NCBI GenBank assembly: GCA_033807695.1
Contig: CM066302.1
Coordinates: forward strand, 2,976,001 to 3,040,000
Direction: 5' to 3'
Length of the DNA stretch: 64,000 bases
Source: Daedaleopsis sinensis
Taxonomy: Eukaryota; Basidiomycota; Agaricomycetes; Polyporales; Polyporaceae
The notes under the pieces were generated by a model that ran no database searches, was not told the DNA's origin, and saw only the letters and a program-made list of their open reading frames with translations. The stretch's first letter is position 1, and each line of letters opens with the position of its first letter. Shown here piece by piece: positions 43,868 to 53,789 of this stretch. Position numbers and translations under genes: made by a program.

Positions 43868-45555
43868 ATGGATCCTCCCAAGGGATTTGATCCCAACCAG
43901 GGTTACTGGCAAGATCAAGATGGACATTGGTACCCTTTGCCAGTACGCGCTCACCTTGTACGTACATCTTCCTTCTCACTGCCTGCATTGTTCTCACAGG
44001 CATTCCAGCATGAAGGTTCCGAGAGCGCGAACACAGGGCCTTCGGAGGGCCCGCCTACCACACCGGCCGGTCCCCCACGCCCTCGTCCTGTTGTCCGCCC
44101 AATGGGGACACCGGGGCCGGCCCCATTTCAAGTTTCCCCCCACGTTCCGTACTATCACCCATACCCGCACAGTCCTTACACCCCTCACGCTCCGACTTCT
44201 TCCACCAACCAAACACCCCCGACTCTCTTCGCTGCATCGCTTGACCCGCCGCCGCTACCTCTGGCACGACCATCTGGAGCAGCTGCTCCCACTCCGGCTG
44301 CACTGCCCGAGTCGAGCGGCACACCCGCTTCATCTGCCGCAAAAGGCAAGAAGCGCGCAGCTGATGCTGACGCTGACGCTGCCACCAAAAAGCCTAAGGC
44401 TGCCGCGCCGAAGGCCTCCGCCAAGGGCAAGGGCAAGCAGATCGCGGGGAAGGTGTCGAAGGCAAAATCCGGGGACACCGTGAAGAGCGGGCGTGCCCCG
44501 GGCTCGTTCAACTACAACGATGCCGACCTGGAGGCACTCCTCGACGTCGTTGAGGGGCTCCTCCCCATCGGCATGAACTCGTGGACCCAGGTCATGAACG
44601 ACTTCAACCAGTGGGCGGCGGAGAACGGGCGGCCAAATCGCACACAAAAACCACTCAAGACCAAGTTCGAGGCCGTACGTACATGACCATTAACATGTGC
44701 ATGCATACTCATGCTTCTTTTTATTAGCTTGCGCGCACACCAAAGCCAACCAGCAGCGCCGAGGTCCCCCCCCACGTTGAGCGAGCGTACGAGATCGAGC
44801 AGCTCATCAACGAGCACGCAGCTACACGTGACTTGGACGACGATGACATCGCCGATGGTGATGTTGACGGCGATGAGCTCGCGGCCGTAGAGGACGTTGA
44901 CGCAGACCTAGAAGACGATGAAGTTGAAGTGCTCGATGGGCCGCCGGCAAAAGCTGCCAGCGCTGCCCCAGGACCTGTCCTCAAAACGTTCACCGTCGCC
45001 TCTACCACCACCAGCACTCCCCCACCTGCAGGGTCCCGCACCGGGTCCTCACGGACGGCGTCGTCGTCCCGCCGGGCGCAGACCACGGAGTTCATGGGTG
45101 CAGTCACATCCTCCCTCGACCCCATGGCACGCGAAGCTCGTGACGAGGCCCGCTTTGCGTGTAACCTCGCACGCGATGAGCTCAGCCGTCTCACGCAAGA
45201 CAACCGCGATCTCCATGCACGCAATGACACCCTCCAGGACCGTCTCCACCAGCAGAGCCAGCAGCTCCAGCAGTCCATCAACGAGGCTACCCGCCTGCAA
45301 GCCCGCGTCGAGATGCTCGAGATGATGTCGTCCCTCACCGGCATGGCTGGTGTCCGTGGCCGCCCTCAGGGCCGTGCCCGTGACTATGACGATGCGTGTG
45401 GTACCCCAACCCGCTACCGGTCATATAGCCACACCTACTACCACGAGCGCTCTCCCGGCTACTCGACAGAGTGGCGCAGCCCTGCTCATCGACACCACTC
45501 TTCACGTCCAAGCCCGCCCTCTCGCCGCGTTGATGATGCTAAGGCTGAACAATAG
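43868..45555 (+). CDS. Harbinger-associated DUF6818 / Myb-like DNA-binding protein (3' end altered by MITE)
   Basis: Probably the DNA-binding partner protein of the Harbinger transposase. Exon 1 gives MDPPKGFDPNQGYWQDQDGH. An intron (PLP then AFQHEG) leads to a Pro-rich region and a Lys/Ala-rich basic stretch. The DUF6818 core follows, a Myb/trihelix-like fold: NYNDADLEALLDVVEGLLPI, GMNSWTQVMNDFNQWAAENG and RPNRTQKPLKTKFEA. A second intron precedes PPHVERAYEIEQLINEHAAT, and a coiled coil (DELSRLTQDNRDLHARNDTL) comes near the end. The frame now stops at AKAEQ-TAG, but these last codons are MITE sequence. The original frame resumes after the MITE at 46,394. Loss of the native 60-residue tail may or may not inactivate it. 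Confidence 0.85.
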
Positions 45556-46385
45556 GTCAGGTCACGCGCAGGTAGATCCGGATCCGACCCGGCGCTTGAC
45601 CCGTAGGTCCGGATCTTCCGGATCCAGATCAAGCGCCGGGTCGGATCATTCCGGATCTAGGTCGGACCTTTGTGATTTCGTCCCGGATCCAGGTCGGATC
45701 TTCGCAATTTTACAGATCTGTAAGCAGCGATCCGCAGCCCGCAGAGGGTGTACTTCCGGTGCGAATCTCTCGACATTTTGAACAATGTTACCTTACTAGA
45801 GGTCCTATAGGTCTACAAAGTATCATTCAAATCGGTTAAGTATTCGATATTCTACAAATGTTACGATGTATCCCCGTTCTGCACCCTTGTGCGGGACATA
45901 CTAATCAAAGATATGCATCTAGCACTACGTTTCATGCACAAATAAATGCTCAAAATATTTTCAAGTGCTTGGTTTACTGCCGGCAGCCAACCGTCCAAAG
46001 ACGAGAGCTTCGTTCCCTTAATTGCTCTCAGGATCTGTGATTTACTGACTAATGGGCTATAACCGCCTTCGCTTGGGGAGCATGGAATGATTCACTTGTA
46101 TCTCGCTCAGTTGTGGACGGATTCTCACGAACCTAGGTTCATTGTGTGCGTTGTGGGCACCGGTACCTACGTACAAATAACGAGAGGTTCGTCTCAATAA
46201 ACGCCTCCGGTATATCATTTCGCGGATCTCTGCGCAGGTCGACCTGTAGGTACCGGATCCGGATCGTCCGGATCCGGATCAAGCGCCGGATCAGATCTTT
46301 CCGGGTCTAGGTAGGACCCCGAGGGACCCTCTGACCTGTAGGTCCGGGTCCGGATAACCTACGGATCGATCCGTGTTCAGCCTTA
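45540..46385. mobile_element. MITE nested in the DUF6818 gene (hAT-like 8-bp TSD)
   Basis: 846 bp with perfect 12-bp terminal inverted repeats TAAGGCTGAACA / TGTTCAGCCTTA and a perfect 8-bp target duplication GATGATGC (45,532-45,539 and 46,386-46,393). It contains no ORF of note. Both ends carry GGATCCGGATC-rich sequence. The left end (about 45,575-45,650) includes a 19-bp-arm palindrome GATCCGACCCGGCGCTTGA, and part of it recurs as a direct repeat at 46,267-46,315. The middle is AT-richer. Confidence 0.9.
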
Positions 46386-46393
46386 GATGATGC

Positions 46394-46584
46394 CGATGTT
46401 TTCTCAGCACCCGGGCCGTCGTCCAGCTCGGCACTGCCTTCATTCGCCTCAGCGTTCTCCTCGTCTGCATCCGGCCTCGAAGTCCTCGCAGCTGCTTCAA
46501 GCTCGAGCCGGGTGTCCGATTTCGATGCTGTCCCTCGCGACGAGGCCAATCAGCGCCCATCCGACCACATTGATGACCCGTTCT
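46394..46584 (+). pseudogene. Displaced C-terminal coding tail of the DUF6818 gene
   Basis: Removing the MITE and one TSD copy joins RRVDDA directly to DVFSAPGPSSSSALPSFASA and on through GLEVLAAASSSSRVSDFDAV to HIDDPF-stop. The codon phase is exact and the Ser/Ala-rich composition fits. It can no longer be translated from the upstream exon because the MITE supplies an earlier stop. Confidence 0.82.
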
Positions 46585-46771
46585 AGGCTCCTCCCTGTGC
46601 CATGTATCCCGTTCGTTTGCATGACATATATCTCCCTCTGATCCTCGTATATACAGTTGCGAAAAAGTAGTTCAAACAGTAATTATTTATGTGTGTTTAA
46701 TTTGATGTCGTACATAGTTCGCTTCTTGTCAATGCTATCTTCGTGTACATAAAACGTGTGACATTGGGTGA

Positions 46772-48119
46772 CTACTCAGACTCTTCGACCACTACACGAT
46801 GAAAGCGCGAAACCCGATCACGTCTGTGGAGTTCCCCAAAGGAGATACTCTCAAATTCAGCCCATATGCCGTCATCCTCCGCATCTTTCCAAACCTGCAT
46901 GTAGACCATGCGGATCTCTGATATTCCGACCAACTCCGTGCGGATGTTCATGGCCCGAATACAGATCTCGAGAAGATCTCCTCGGCCTACTGGATCATTG
47001 ATGTCGAGAGGCACTCGTAGCCTCCCAAAACCAGCACGTAGTTGCCGCATCCCCCACTCAGCTGTCTGGCGGAAAGACAAGAGCTGGCGGTCTCGAGCCA
47101 GAACAGCCTCTCGCTCGGTCGTGTTCCGGGGTAATTGTTGGCCGGACTTGAGAGGTGCTTGTATCCGACCGGCGATGGACGCCACACCGCGAGGAAAGGC
47201 AGTGTCAGACACAACGTAGTAGTCTTTGGGGGTTCGCTCACGAAGCTTCTTGTAGATTGGACGGGCAATCTTGGCATCATGCCAGCTTCCTGGAGCGTTG
47301 AGAACGCAACCCTTGACCATCCCTGTTGATGCAGTCAAACACTATTATCATATGCCAACAAGCAGTATGCTCACCTTTCGGGGAAAATACTAAGATACAG
47401 CTGGTGTAGTGGCCATGCAACCACCCATTGTACATAGCGTTCTCAATCTCCGGGTCGTCGGAAGTTGCCGTGAGGATGTTCAGACCGTCGACACTTCCTA
47501 TGGCTCCCTCGAGAAGGGGGTGTCGCACCCTGATCAAAGCATTGTCTTCCTCGCACTCCTCTCCATCCTTCCACCAAAGAATTCGAGCAGCTGGTAGCTT
47601 GCGCAGCACATCTCGCAGAATGGTGAGGGCAAATGCGCAGTAGCGGACCACAGTGGCAGGAACAAGGGCAAAAATGAGTTGGAGAGCGGTGTCGGGCATA
47701 GCGGAAGTGAGGAAATGATATGCAAGCCCCAGGGCACCCTCGGCTGTGAGTGAACGGCGTCCAAGGCGAGGGTTACCGAGTGGGTTCGTGTCGGACCGTG
47801 GGATGGTGGTCTCATTCCATCGTGCTGCAAAGCCGTTGCGCAGGATATAGTCGAATGTCGCCACATTGATGCCCATGGTTGTGATATATGCCCGATCACT
47901 GCGGCTGTCATGAAGGACCTGCCACGGCGTGTCGCGGCGAGGGTTCGGAAGGAGCTCAGGGCGGCACAGGTAGCGGCGAGTCGGTTTGCGGTTTTCAGCT
48001 CGTTGGAGAGCGGCCTGTTCCGCCCCGATCACGGTTACAGCAGCGGCAAGGACTGTGATTGCTTCTTCGTCTTCTTCTTCCTCTTCGGAAGAGTCGTAGG
48101 ACATGGGAATGGTAGACAT
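46772..48119 (-). CDS. PIF/Harbinger DDE transposase (nuclease)
   Basis: The catalytic protein of the element. It starts MSTIPMSYDSSEEEEEDEEA with an acidic N-terminus. It has one intron at about 47,320-47,375 (FSPKG then MVKGCVLNAPG). The N-terminal half includes ATFDYILRNGFAARWNE and SLTAEGALGLAYHFL. The DDE core shows GAIGSVDGLN (first Asp), NAPGSWHDAKIARPIYKKLR (second Asp), DYYVVSDTAFP, and QTAEWGMRQLRAGFGRLRVP with the likely Glu. No frame break is visible. It is transcribed toward the DUF6818 gene, from which it is now separated by the MITE. Confidence 0.9.
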
Positions 48120-48899
48120 CGACGTGGGGAACAGTACACAGCAGTGACGGCAGGAGCGACTCAGCAGCCGGCGCGATGTTTACGGCGCAAGGTTGAATAT
48201 GATTCTAAACGTGCGTCACACAACGTTACGGATACGGATTTCGGAATCTAATCATTTTCAAACTCCGCTGATGTAGCTACGGACACTTGTTTCGCCGTAG
48301 ATCCTTACGGAAAGTCATCCAGTGAGTTACGTGTGCCTTTGGGATATCATCAGCGTCAAAGGGTGTTCCCGACTTGAGCATATCCCCTAGCCAGTTGCGG
48401 AGCTGCATCAGAATACAGAGATTGGAGGACATGAGTAAAGTGTCCTCAATCTTGAGCTGGTGTTCCATGCGGACATTGGTCTCAAGGCTGTGGGGATTGT
48501 GACTCTGAGGCGGCGAAGACAAAGTATAGGCTAACTTACCGGAAGAGTGAAGGTGCGTGGAACGTGCTGATGTTCTTGATGGTTACCTTGCACCTGTCGT
48601 TAACCGTGGCGACGAGATCGACCTGGGAGTGGTTGCAGGAATAATAGCATTGGAACATATCGGAGTTCTGACAGTGGTTCATGATAGCCTGGACCATTGG
48701 CATGCCAAGCACATCAGCTATAGCAGACACCAATCCTCTACGCTGGCAGGTGCCACTGTAAGTACAGGCACACACCCGCCGCTGACCTCCCCCTAACATC
48801 CCGTCTGCAGCCGCCGCTCCCCGTCTCCCTGCCGTCTCCCTGGCCACTCGCTCGCATGTCCCAGACTCACTCCGGCCCCCTGCGTGCCGTGGGAGGATG

Positions 48900-49316
48900 C
48901 CGGGAGCTCTGCCTCGGTCCGAATGACCAATGCATGCAAGATTGTGGAGGCCCGAGATGAGAGATCGGGCCGAGTGAATGGGGTGCATCGCAGAAAGGAT
49001 AGAGTCCGCCTGGAGATCATGGTAGTTGACAGTGACCGACGCCGACGTCTGGTCACTACTAGAGTTGACCATGATCCGTCCCGAGTGCCTTCAATCCCTG
49101 ACGCTCAAAGAACCGTTGCCAATGCCAGGGCGGTGGAGTCCCTGTGAGCGATTTCTGCGGCCGACCAGTAGAATGTCGTATCAAAGAGTGAAGCGTGTAT
49201 GCTGCACAAGACCACGACAACATACAAACCGTTGGGAAGTAGGCAAACATAGCGCATTGAACTTGCGACCAGTACAGGACGATATTCAAGAACGAGGCAA
49301 TAAAAAGGGCCCAACC
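48900..49316. repeat. Duplicated segment, copy 2 (ALDH7 5' fragment to tRNA-Pro)
   Basis: Matches 13,568-13,998 in the same orientation. The ALDH7 part runs from [15 protein letters not shown] to IRTEAELP on the minus strand, about 42 codons with substitutions. It then runs into unrelated sequence next to gene X, so it is a promoter-plus-exon fragment and not a gene. The shared tRNA 3' end is at 49,307-49,330. Confidence 0.85.
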
Positions 49317-49405
49317 GGGAATTGAACCCGGGACCCCGTGCAATCATCCCAAGAAGGGAGGGTGTGAACCCCGAAGCACGTATCATACTACTAGACCATT
49401 GGGCC
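49307..49405 (-). tRNA. tRNA-Pro(CGG) with a 27-nt intron
   Basis: The minus strand gives a 7-bp acceptor stem GGCCCAA / TTGGGCC with a C discriminator, D-arm GTCT.., and a 5-bp anticodon stem CGTGC / GCACG. The loop is TT-CGG-G plus T, and the T-arm is CCGGG-TTCAATT-CCCGG. The anticodon CGG reads proline CCG. A 27-nt intron (49,343-49,369) follows the base 3' of the anticodon, the standard position; mature length is 72. Its start lies 168 bp upstream of the IRE1 ATG, on the opposite strand. Confidence 0.93.
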
Positions 49406-49572
49406 GATGATACTTGATAGAGCGTCGACGTTCATGTTCTGAGAAAACAGTTACTATGAACACCTACAGTCGTGGCCATAATGATCCCAACCTTTTTGCT
49501 TCCGCTACCGTTACTTAACACTATCCAAGGTTCCACCACTGTCCCCGGACACTCGCTCTCTACTCGCATGGA
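49406..49572 (+). promoter_or_regulatory. IRE1 upstream region shared with a divergent tRNA gene
   Basis: Only 167 bp separate the tRNA 5' end from the IRE1 start codon. The last ~60 bp are pyrimidine-rich (CACTCGCTCTCTACTCG). No TATA box is clear. Confidence 0.5.
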
Positions 49573-52500
49573 ATGAAACCACTATCTGCTTTATCTGCTC
49601 TCCTCGTCACTACTGGCCTATGTCTTGCTGAAGTCCTCTCTCTTCGGTCAAGCACCAGCAAGGATCTCACGACTCATGTCAACGCTGTCCGGGATGCGCA
49701 CTCGTTTAGAGGAGGCAATGAGGAGTTGGAGTTGCTGGACATCGTTCTCGTCGCCTCCGTTGACGGCAAACTCCACGCACTAAACAGGACTTCTGGGGTG
49801 TCGTTATGGTCTATGGCATCCTCTGGTGCACCTGCACCGGCTGCACTAGGTCCTCTGGTGCGCACAGAACACGCCGAACTAGACCCCGACTTGACCGACG
49901 ACGACGACGCGAGGAGGGAGATCTACGTTATAGAGCCTCAGTCCGGAGATATCTACATCATGTCCTCCCCCGACAGCCCGCTGCAGCGTCTCCCCTTCTC
50001 TATGTCTCAGCTCGTAGACCTGTCTCCATACACATTCGCTGGTGACGAGGACGGGCGACTTTTTGTTGGGTCGAAGGAAACCTCGCTCCTGCTGATCGAG
50101 CTTGAGACTGGCAAAATCAAGGCTACCGTCGATGCCAAATGTCCGTGGCAGCCTTTCGAGGACCTATCCGAAACGTCACAAGACGTTGATCTCGATGAAC
50201 TTGAGGATTCTGCGCCTCCGAAGGAGACTGTGAAACCCCGAGAGGTTTTCATCGGACGTACAGGTAATATCATAGGTCAGTTCTGCGGAAACAACTCTCT
50301 CATAGCTTACAGATTATCACATCACCATCCAAACCCCACCCTCCAAGTCATCCGGCCGCCGACCCCACATCCAGAAGCTCTCATTCTCCACTTACGGACC
50401 CAATAATCAGGACCACGTTCTCCAGTCCATTTATCACCATACACTCGACAATGCCTACATACAAGCTCTTCCCACAGGGAAGATAATATCCTTTAAGACC
50501 GCTGCGACAGAGACGTCCCAACCCTCTCCAAACGCACAACTCATGTGGTATCAAGCCTTCCCTCAACCAATGTAAGTGGTCATGTTGCTGCGTGAATGCA
50601 AACTTACTCGATTGTGTCCTAGCGTCGCTACCTTCGACGTCCTGCAAGCTCCCAAGCGGGAGAACCCTTTCGTCCTTCTCCAACCGCAGCCCCGTCTACA
50701 AGAAATCCTCTCTTCCGATGACCTGACCTCTGCGGCGAAACACAAACGTCTTCCCAACCTAGACTCAGCGTACGTCGGGCTTGTTGAAGAGACTGGATCT
50801 CTGTTTGCAATGAGTCCAGATCGTTTCCCCCTCGTCGTTTTCGGGGATTCGAACAACGTCAACCCTCTCCCCGGCCGTGCCATCGACCCCCCTCCTGGCT
50901 CAGTATTCGACCCCACCTATGACCACGGCAAGGATTTCCCGGCCGACATCGACGCTGTCACACGACTAGCTAAGGCGCGGAGACTGCGGGAACTGTGCCG
51001 AGCCAACGGTGCTTCAGACATTCGCTGTCTTACCGGAGTGAGGAAACTGGGATCAGACAGTCAGTCCAGGCTCAGTCGGCTCCTCGACGGTACTCCTTCT
51101 GTACCTCCGCCACTTCCCAATCGCAACTCTAATGACGTGGGAATACGTGAAGACTCGACACAGGCGGATTCCCATGTCCCTACTCCCGACAATACGTCCG
51201 TATCGCCCCTACCCGGATGGAACAACGGCTCGGGGACTCCTCGCCTGGATGACAGTCATTCTGCCGGCCTCGCGGGAATCAGTGGTCCCACGCAGGCATT
51301 CTCTGCGTTTGCGCTCTGTGCCATCGTTCTCCTGGTGTGGATGTCGGTCAGGAAGTTCCTCTCATCCAGCCTCCCTCCCACCGTTGAGGCGGCAGTCATC
51401 GCTGCTCCTCCAGTCGTCAGCGAGACGGCCACGAAACCCGTGCCTGAGGAGCCTGAGCAGCTTTCGGAAAAGACGGAAAACGGCCACATCGAGTCGCCTC
51501 CTGAAGATATCCCAGTTTCTGCCGACACTCCTGCAGCGAAGACGGTAGTGTTCGCTCCGGAAGCACTAGAGCCCGTTGTGGACGGTGCAAACGATTCTGC
51601 GGACCTTGAAGACTCTGAGAGGGAGGGTGATGCGACTGATACGCCAGGAAAGCGCAAGGGGATCCGACGGAAACGAGGGAAGAAGAAGAAGGGCCCGGTC
51701 ATAATCGCTCTGCCTACTGACGAGGTTGAGGCGGTTATTAGTCCTCCACCGAGTGCTCAAGCGACACCGAGAGAGGTGCCACCAACGATCGTTTTCGCAC
51801 CATCTACTCCTCCAGTACCGGAAGTTCAGACTTTGGCCGTGTCAGATCAAGTGTTAGGTATGTTTCCAATATACTTGATTGCGCACAGCATTCACATCGT
51901 CTCTTGGGCAGGCATGGGTTCGCATGGAACAGTGGTATTCAAGGGCTCCCTGCAGGGCCGCGCAGTAGCTGTCAAGCGCATGCTCGCAGATTTTGTGACA
52001 CTTGCCTCGCGCGAAGTCAACATCCTCCAGGAGTCAGACGACCACCCAAACGTCATCCGGTACTACTACCAAGAGGCCCACGCCAACTTCCTCTACATTG
52101 CGCTCGAGCTCTGCCCAGCCTCGCTCGCGGACATCATCGAGCGCCCGGACCAGTTCCGCGACATCGTCGTCGCGTTCGAGCCCAAGCGTGCCTTGCGGCA
52201 GATCACCGCGGGCCTCCGCCACCTGCACGCGCTCAAGATCATTCACCGCGACATCAAGCCGCAGAACATCCTCATCTCCGACGCGAAGAAGGGCGTGGGC
52301 GAGAACGCGGGGCACCGCATGCTGATCTCGGACTTCGGGCTGTGCAAGAAGCTCGAGTTCGACCAGACGAGCTTCCTCCCGACCGCCCATGGGTCGATGG
52401 CGGCCGGCACGGTCGGCTGGCGCGCCCCAGAGATCCTGAGGGGCGAGGTGAAGCTGGACGACGCAGGCGACGAGTCGCAGTCGTCCAGAGGGAGCGTGGG

Positions 52501-53349
52501 CATCGGCTCGTCGGGCTCCGGGGGAGTGGGGACGCCGACGAGCAAACCTCCGCGGTTGACGAAGTCGGTGGACATCTTCGCGCTGGGGTGCCTGTACTAC
52601 TACGTGCTGACGAACGGGCTGCACCCGTTCGGGGACCGGTTTGAGCGGGAGTTCAACATTCTGAAGAACGCGAAGTCGCTCGAGGGACTGCAGCGGTTCG
52701 GGGAGGAAGGCGCGGAGGGCGTGGACCTCATCACCAAGATGTTGAGCCCCGAAGCGTACGACAGGTGCGCGACTCCACCATGCATTTTGTTGTTTAGGCT
52801 GTTCGGACTGGCTGACCTGGGTGGACATACAGGCCGGACACAAGTACATGCTTGCTACACCCGTACTTCTGGGATCCGGGCAAGCGCCTCACGTTCCTGC
52901 AAGACGCGTCGGACCGGTTCGAGATCATGTGTCGGGACCCGAAGGACTCGAACCTGGTCGCGCTCGAGACGGGCGCGTTCGACGTCGTCGGTGCGGACTG
53001 GCACGCGCGGCTCGACAAGCTCTTCATCGACAATTTGGGCAAGTTCCGCAAGTACGACGGGAAGTCGGTGCAGGATCTGCTGCGCGCACTGCGAAATAAG
53101 GCAAGTTGCCAGCGTGTGCTTTCATCTAGCCTGCGTCTGGCTCCTAACCGTGAATTGTGCACGCAGAAACACCACTACCAGGACCTCCCGGACAACGTGA
53201 AGCGGCTGCTGGGCTCGATGCCGGAGGGCTTCCTGGGCTACTTCACGCGCCGCTTCCCCCGTCTGTTCCTCCACGTGCATGGGGTCATCTCCACCTCGAC
53301 ATTGCGTACCGAGTCTATGTTCCGCGCGTACTTCGACCTTCGTGAGTAG
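49573..53349 (+). CDS. IRE1: IRE1, ER-stress sensor kinase/endoribonuclease
   Basis: A type I ER membrane protein that detects unfolded proteins and splices a bZIP mRNA (HAC1/XBP1 type). The signal peptide is MKPLSALSALLVTTGLCLAE. The luminal domain includes DIVLVASVDGKLHALNRTSG and EIYVIEPQSGDIY. A membrane helix FSAFALCAIVLLVWMSV lies near 51,300. The linker is acidic, then basic (KGIRRKRGKKKKGP). The kinase domain begins GMGSHGTVVFKG and has VAVKRML, HRDIKPQNIL and DFGLCKK, with a Gly/Ser-rich insert before KSVDIFALGCLYYYV. The RNase (KEN) domain includes HPYFWDPGKRLTFLQDASDR and HHYQDLPDNVKRLLGSMPEG. Introns are GT-AG except 53,101-53,166, which starts GCAAGT (GC-AG). All catalytic motifs are intact. 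Confidence 0.97.
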
Positions 53350-53789
53350 ATGTTGCTGGAGCTCCCGCGCCCCTATTCCACTGCACCTCACATCTCTTGT
53401 GCCTGTACACTCGCCCATCATGCCGCTTGCTCATCACACCCTCACACACATCCGTGTACACCGTTGCCCCGCATCTTGGATCCTCACATCTAGCTAGGTT
53501 GTTTATTCGTCATACTGCTAAGTACTGTATCTGTATCGCATCGCTGTGCTGTCATCTGGGAAGTAGTCAGAATTCTACCACCATACTGTACCTAGTACCT
53601 CATTGCTTCCGTCGTCTGTATGGAACGTGGACAGCTCGAAAAACGGTGACCGGTGAGGCCTTGAGGGAGCACAGATGAGGAGACGCGCAAGTGCCGAAGC
53701 GCTTTCGGGCCGTGTACCGATGCCGGACCGCCTCACTTGGACTTTTCTTCCAAGTTCCTACCAGGCTACCACCACCACAGGCAGCCACC
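53350..53789. other. Spacer between IRE1 and JIP5 (same strand)
   Basis: About 440 bp of IRE1 3' flank and JIP5 leader. An in-frame codon chain extends 5' of the JIP5 ATG, but homology-like sequence starts only at 53,790. No other feature. Confidence 0.5.

Larger units (their letters stand above)
43529..48320. mobile_element. PIF/Harbinger-type DNA transposon with DUF6818 and DDE genes
   Basis: Inverted ends GGATGACTTTCCGTAAGGAT then TACGGCGA occur at 43,529 and, reversed, at 48,320, with one mismatch in ~29 bp. A 3-bp direct AGT flanks both ends (43,526-43,528 and 48,321-48,323). Inside are a rightward DUF6818-containing gene and a leftward DDE transposase, the two-gene plan of Harbinger elements. 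The element lies in an intron of gene X, and an 846-bp MITE is nested inside it. A G7/C8 hairpin lies near its left end at 43,675-43,694. Confidence 0.85.
42610..48745 (-). pseudogene. Gene X: unrecognised basidiomycete gene split by two DNA transposons
   Basis: The minus-strand exons read as one protein. 48,745-48,536 encodes VLGMPMVQAIMNHCQNSDMF then LVATVNDRCKVTIKNISTFH. After an intron, LETNVRMEHQLKIEDTLLMS to FDADDIPKAH ends at 48,331. The next exon, NVFADEEVEFLANAGRGNAV through AALPPTVKQLAAWLHEQGEP to VLKTMYYFL, lies on the other side of a 4.8-kb Harbinger element sitting in the 53-nt intron. A last exon has WGPQVCPLCPPGMLDGDKIW and a HHMKLLH zinc-ligand-like motif. It ran to LSLWD-stop at 38,554 but is now cut by the hAT, which swaps in WVGNGTG. 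The 5' end is missing, abutting the duplicated ALDH7 fragment at ~48.9 kb. The function is unknown. The exons themselves carry no other lesion. Confidence 0.72.

Noticed and set aside
51904..52644. 246-codon alternative frame across the IRE1 kinase domain
   Set aside because: Shadow of the kinase frame in GC-rich sequence; HRD and DFG motifs lie in the other frame.
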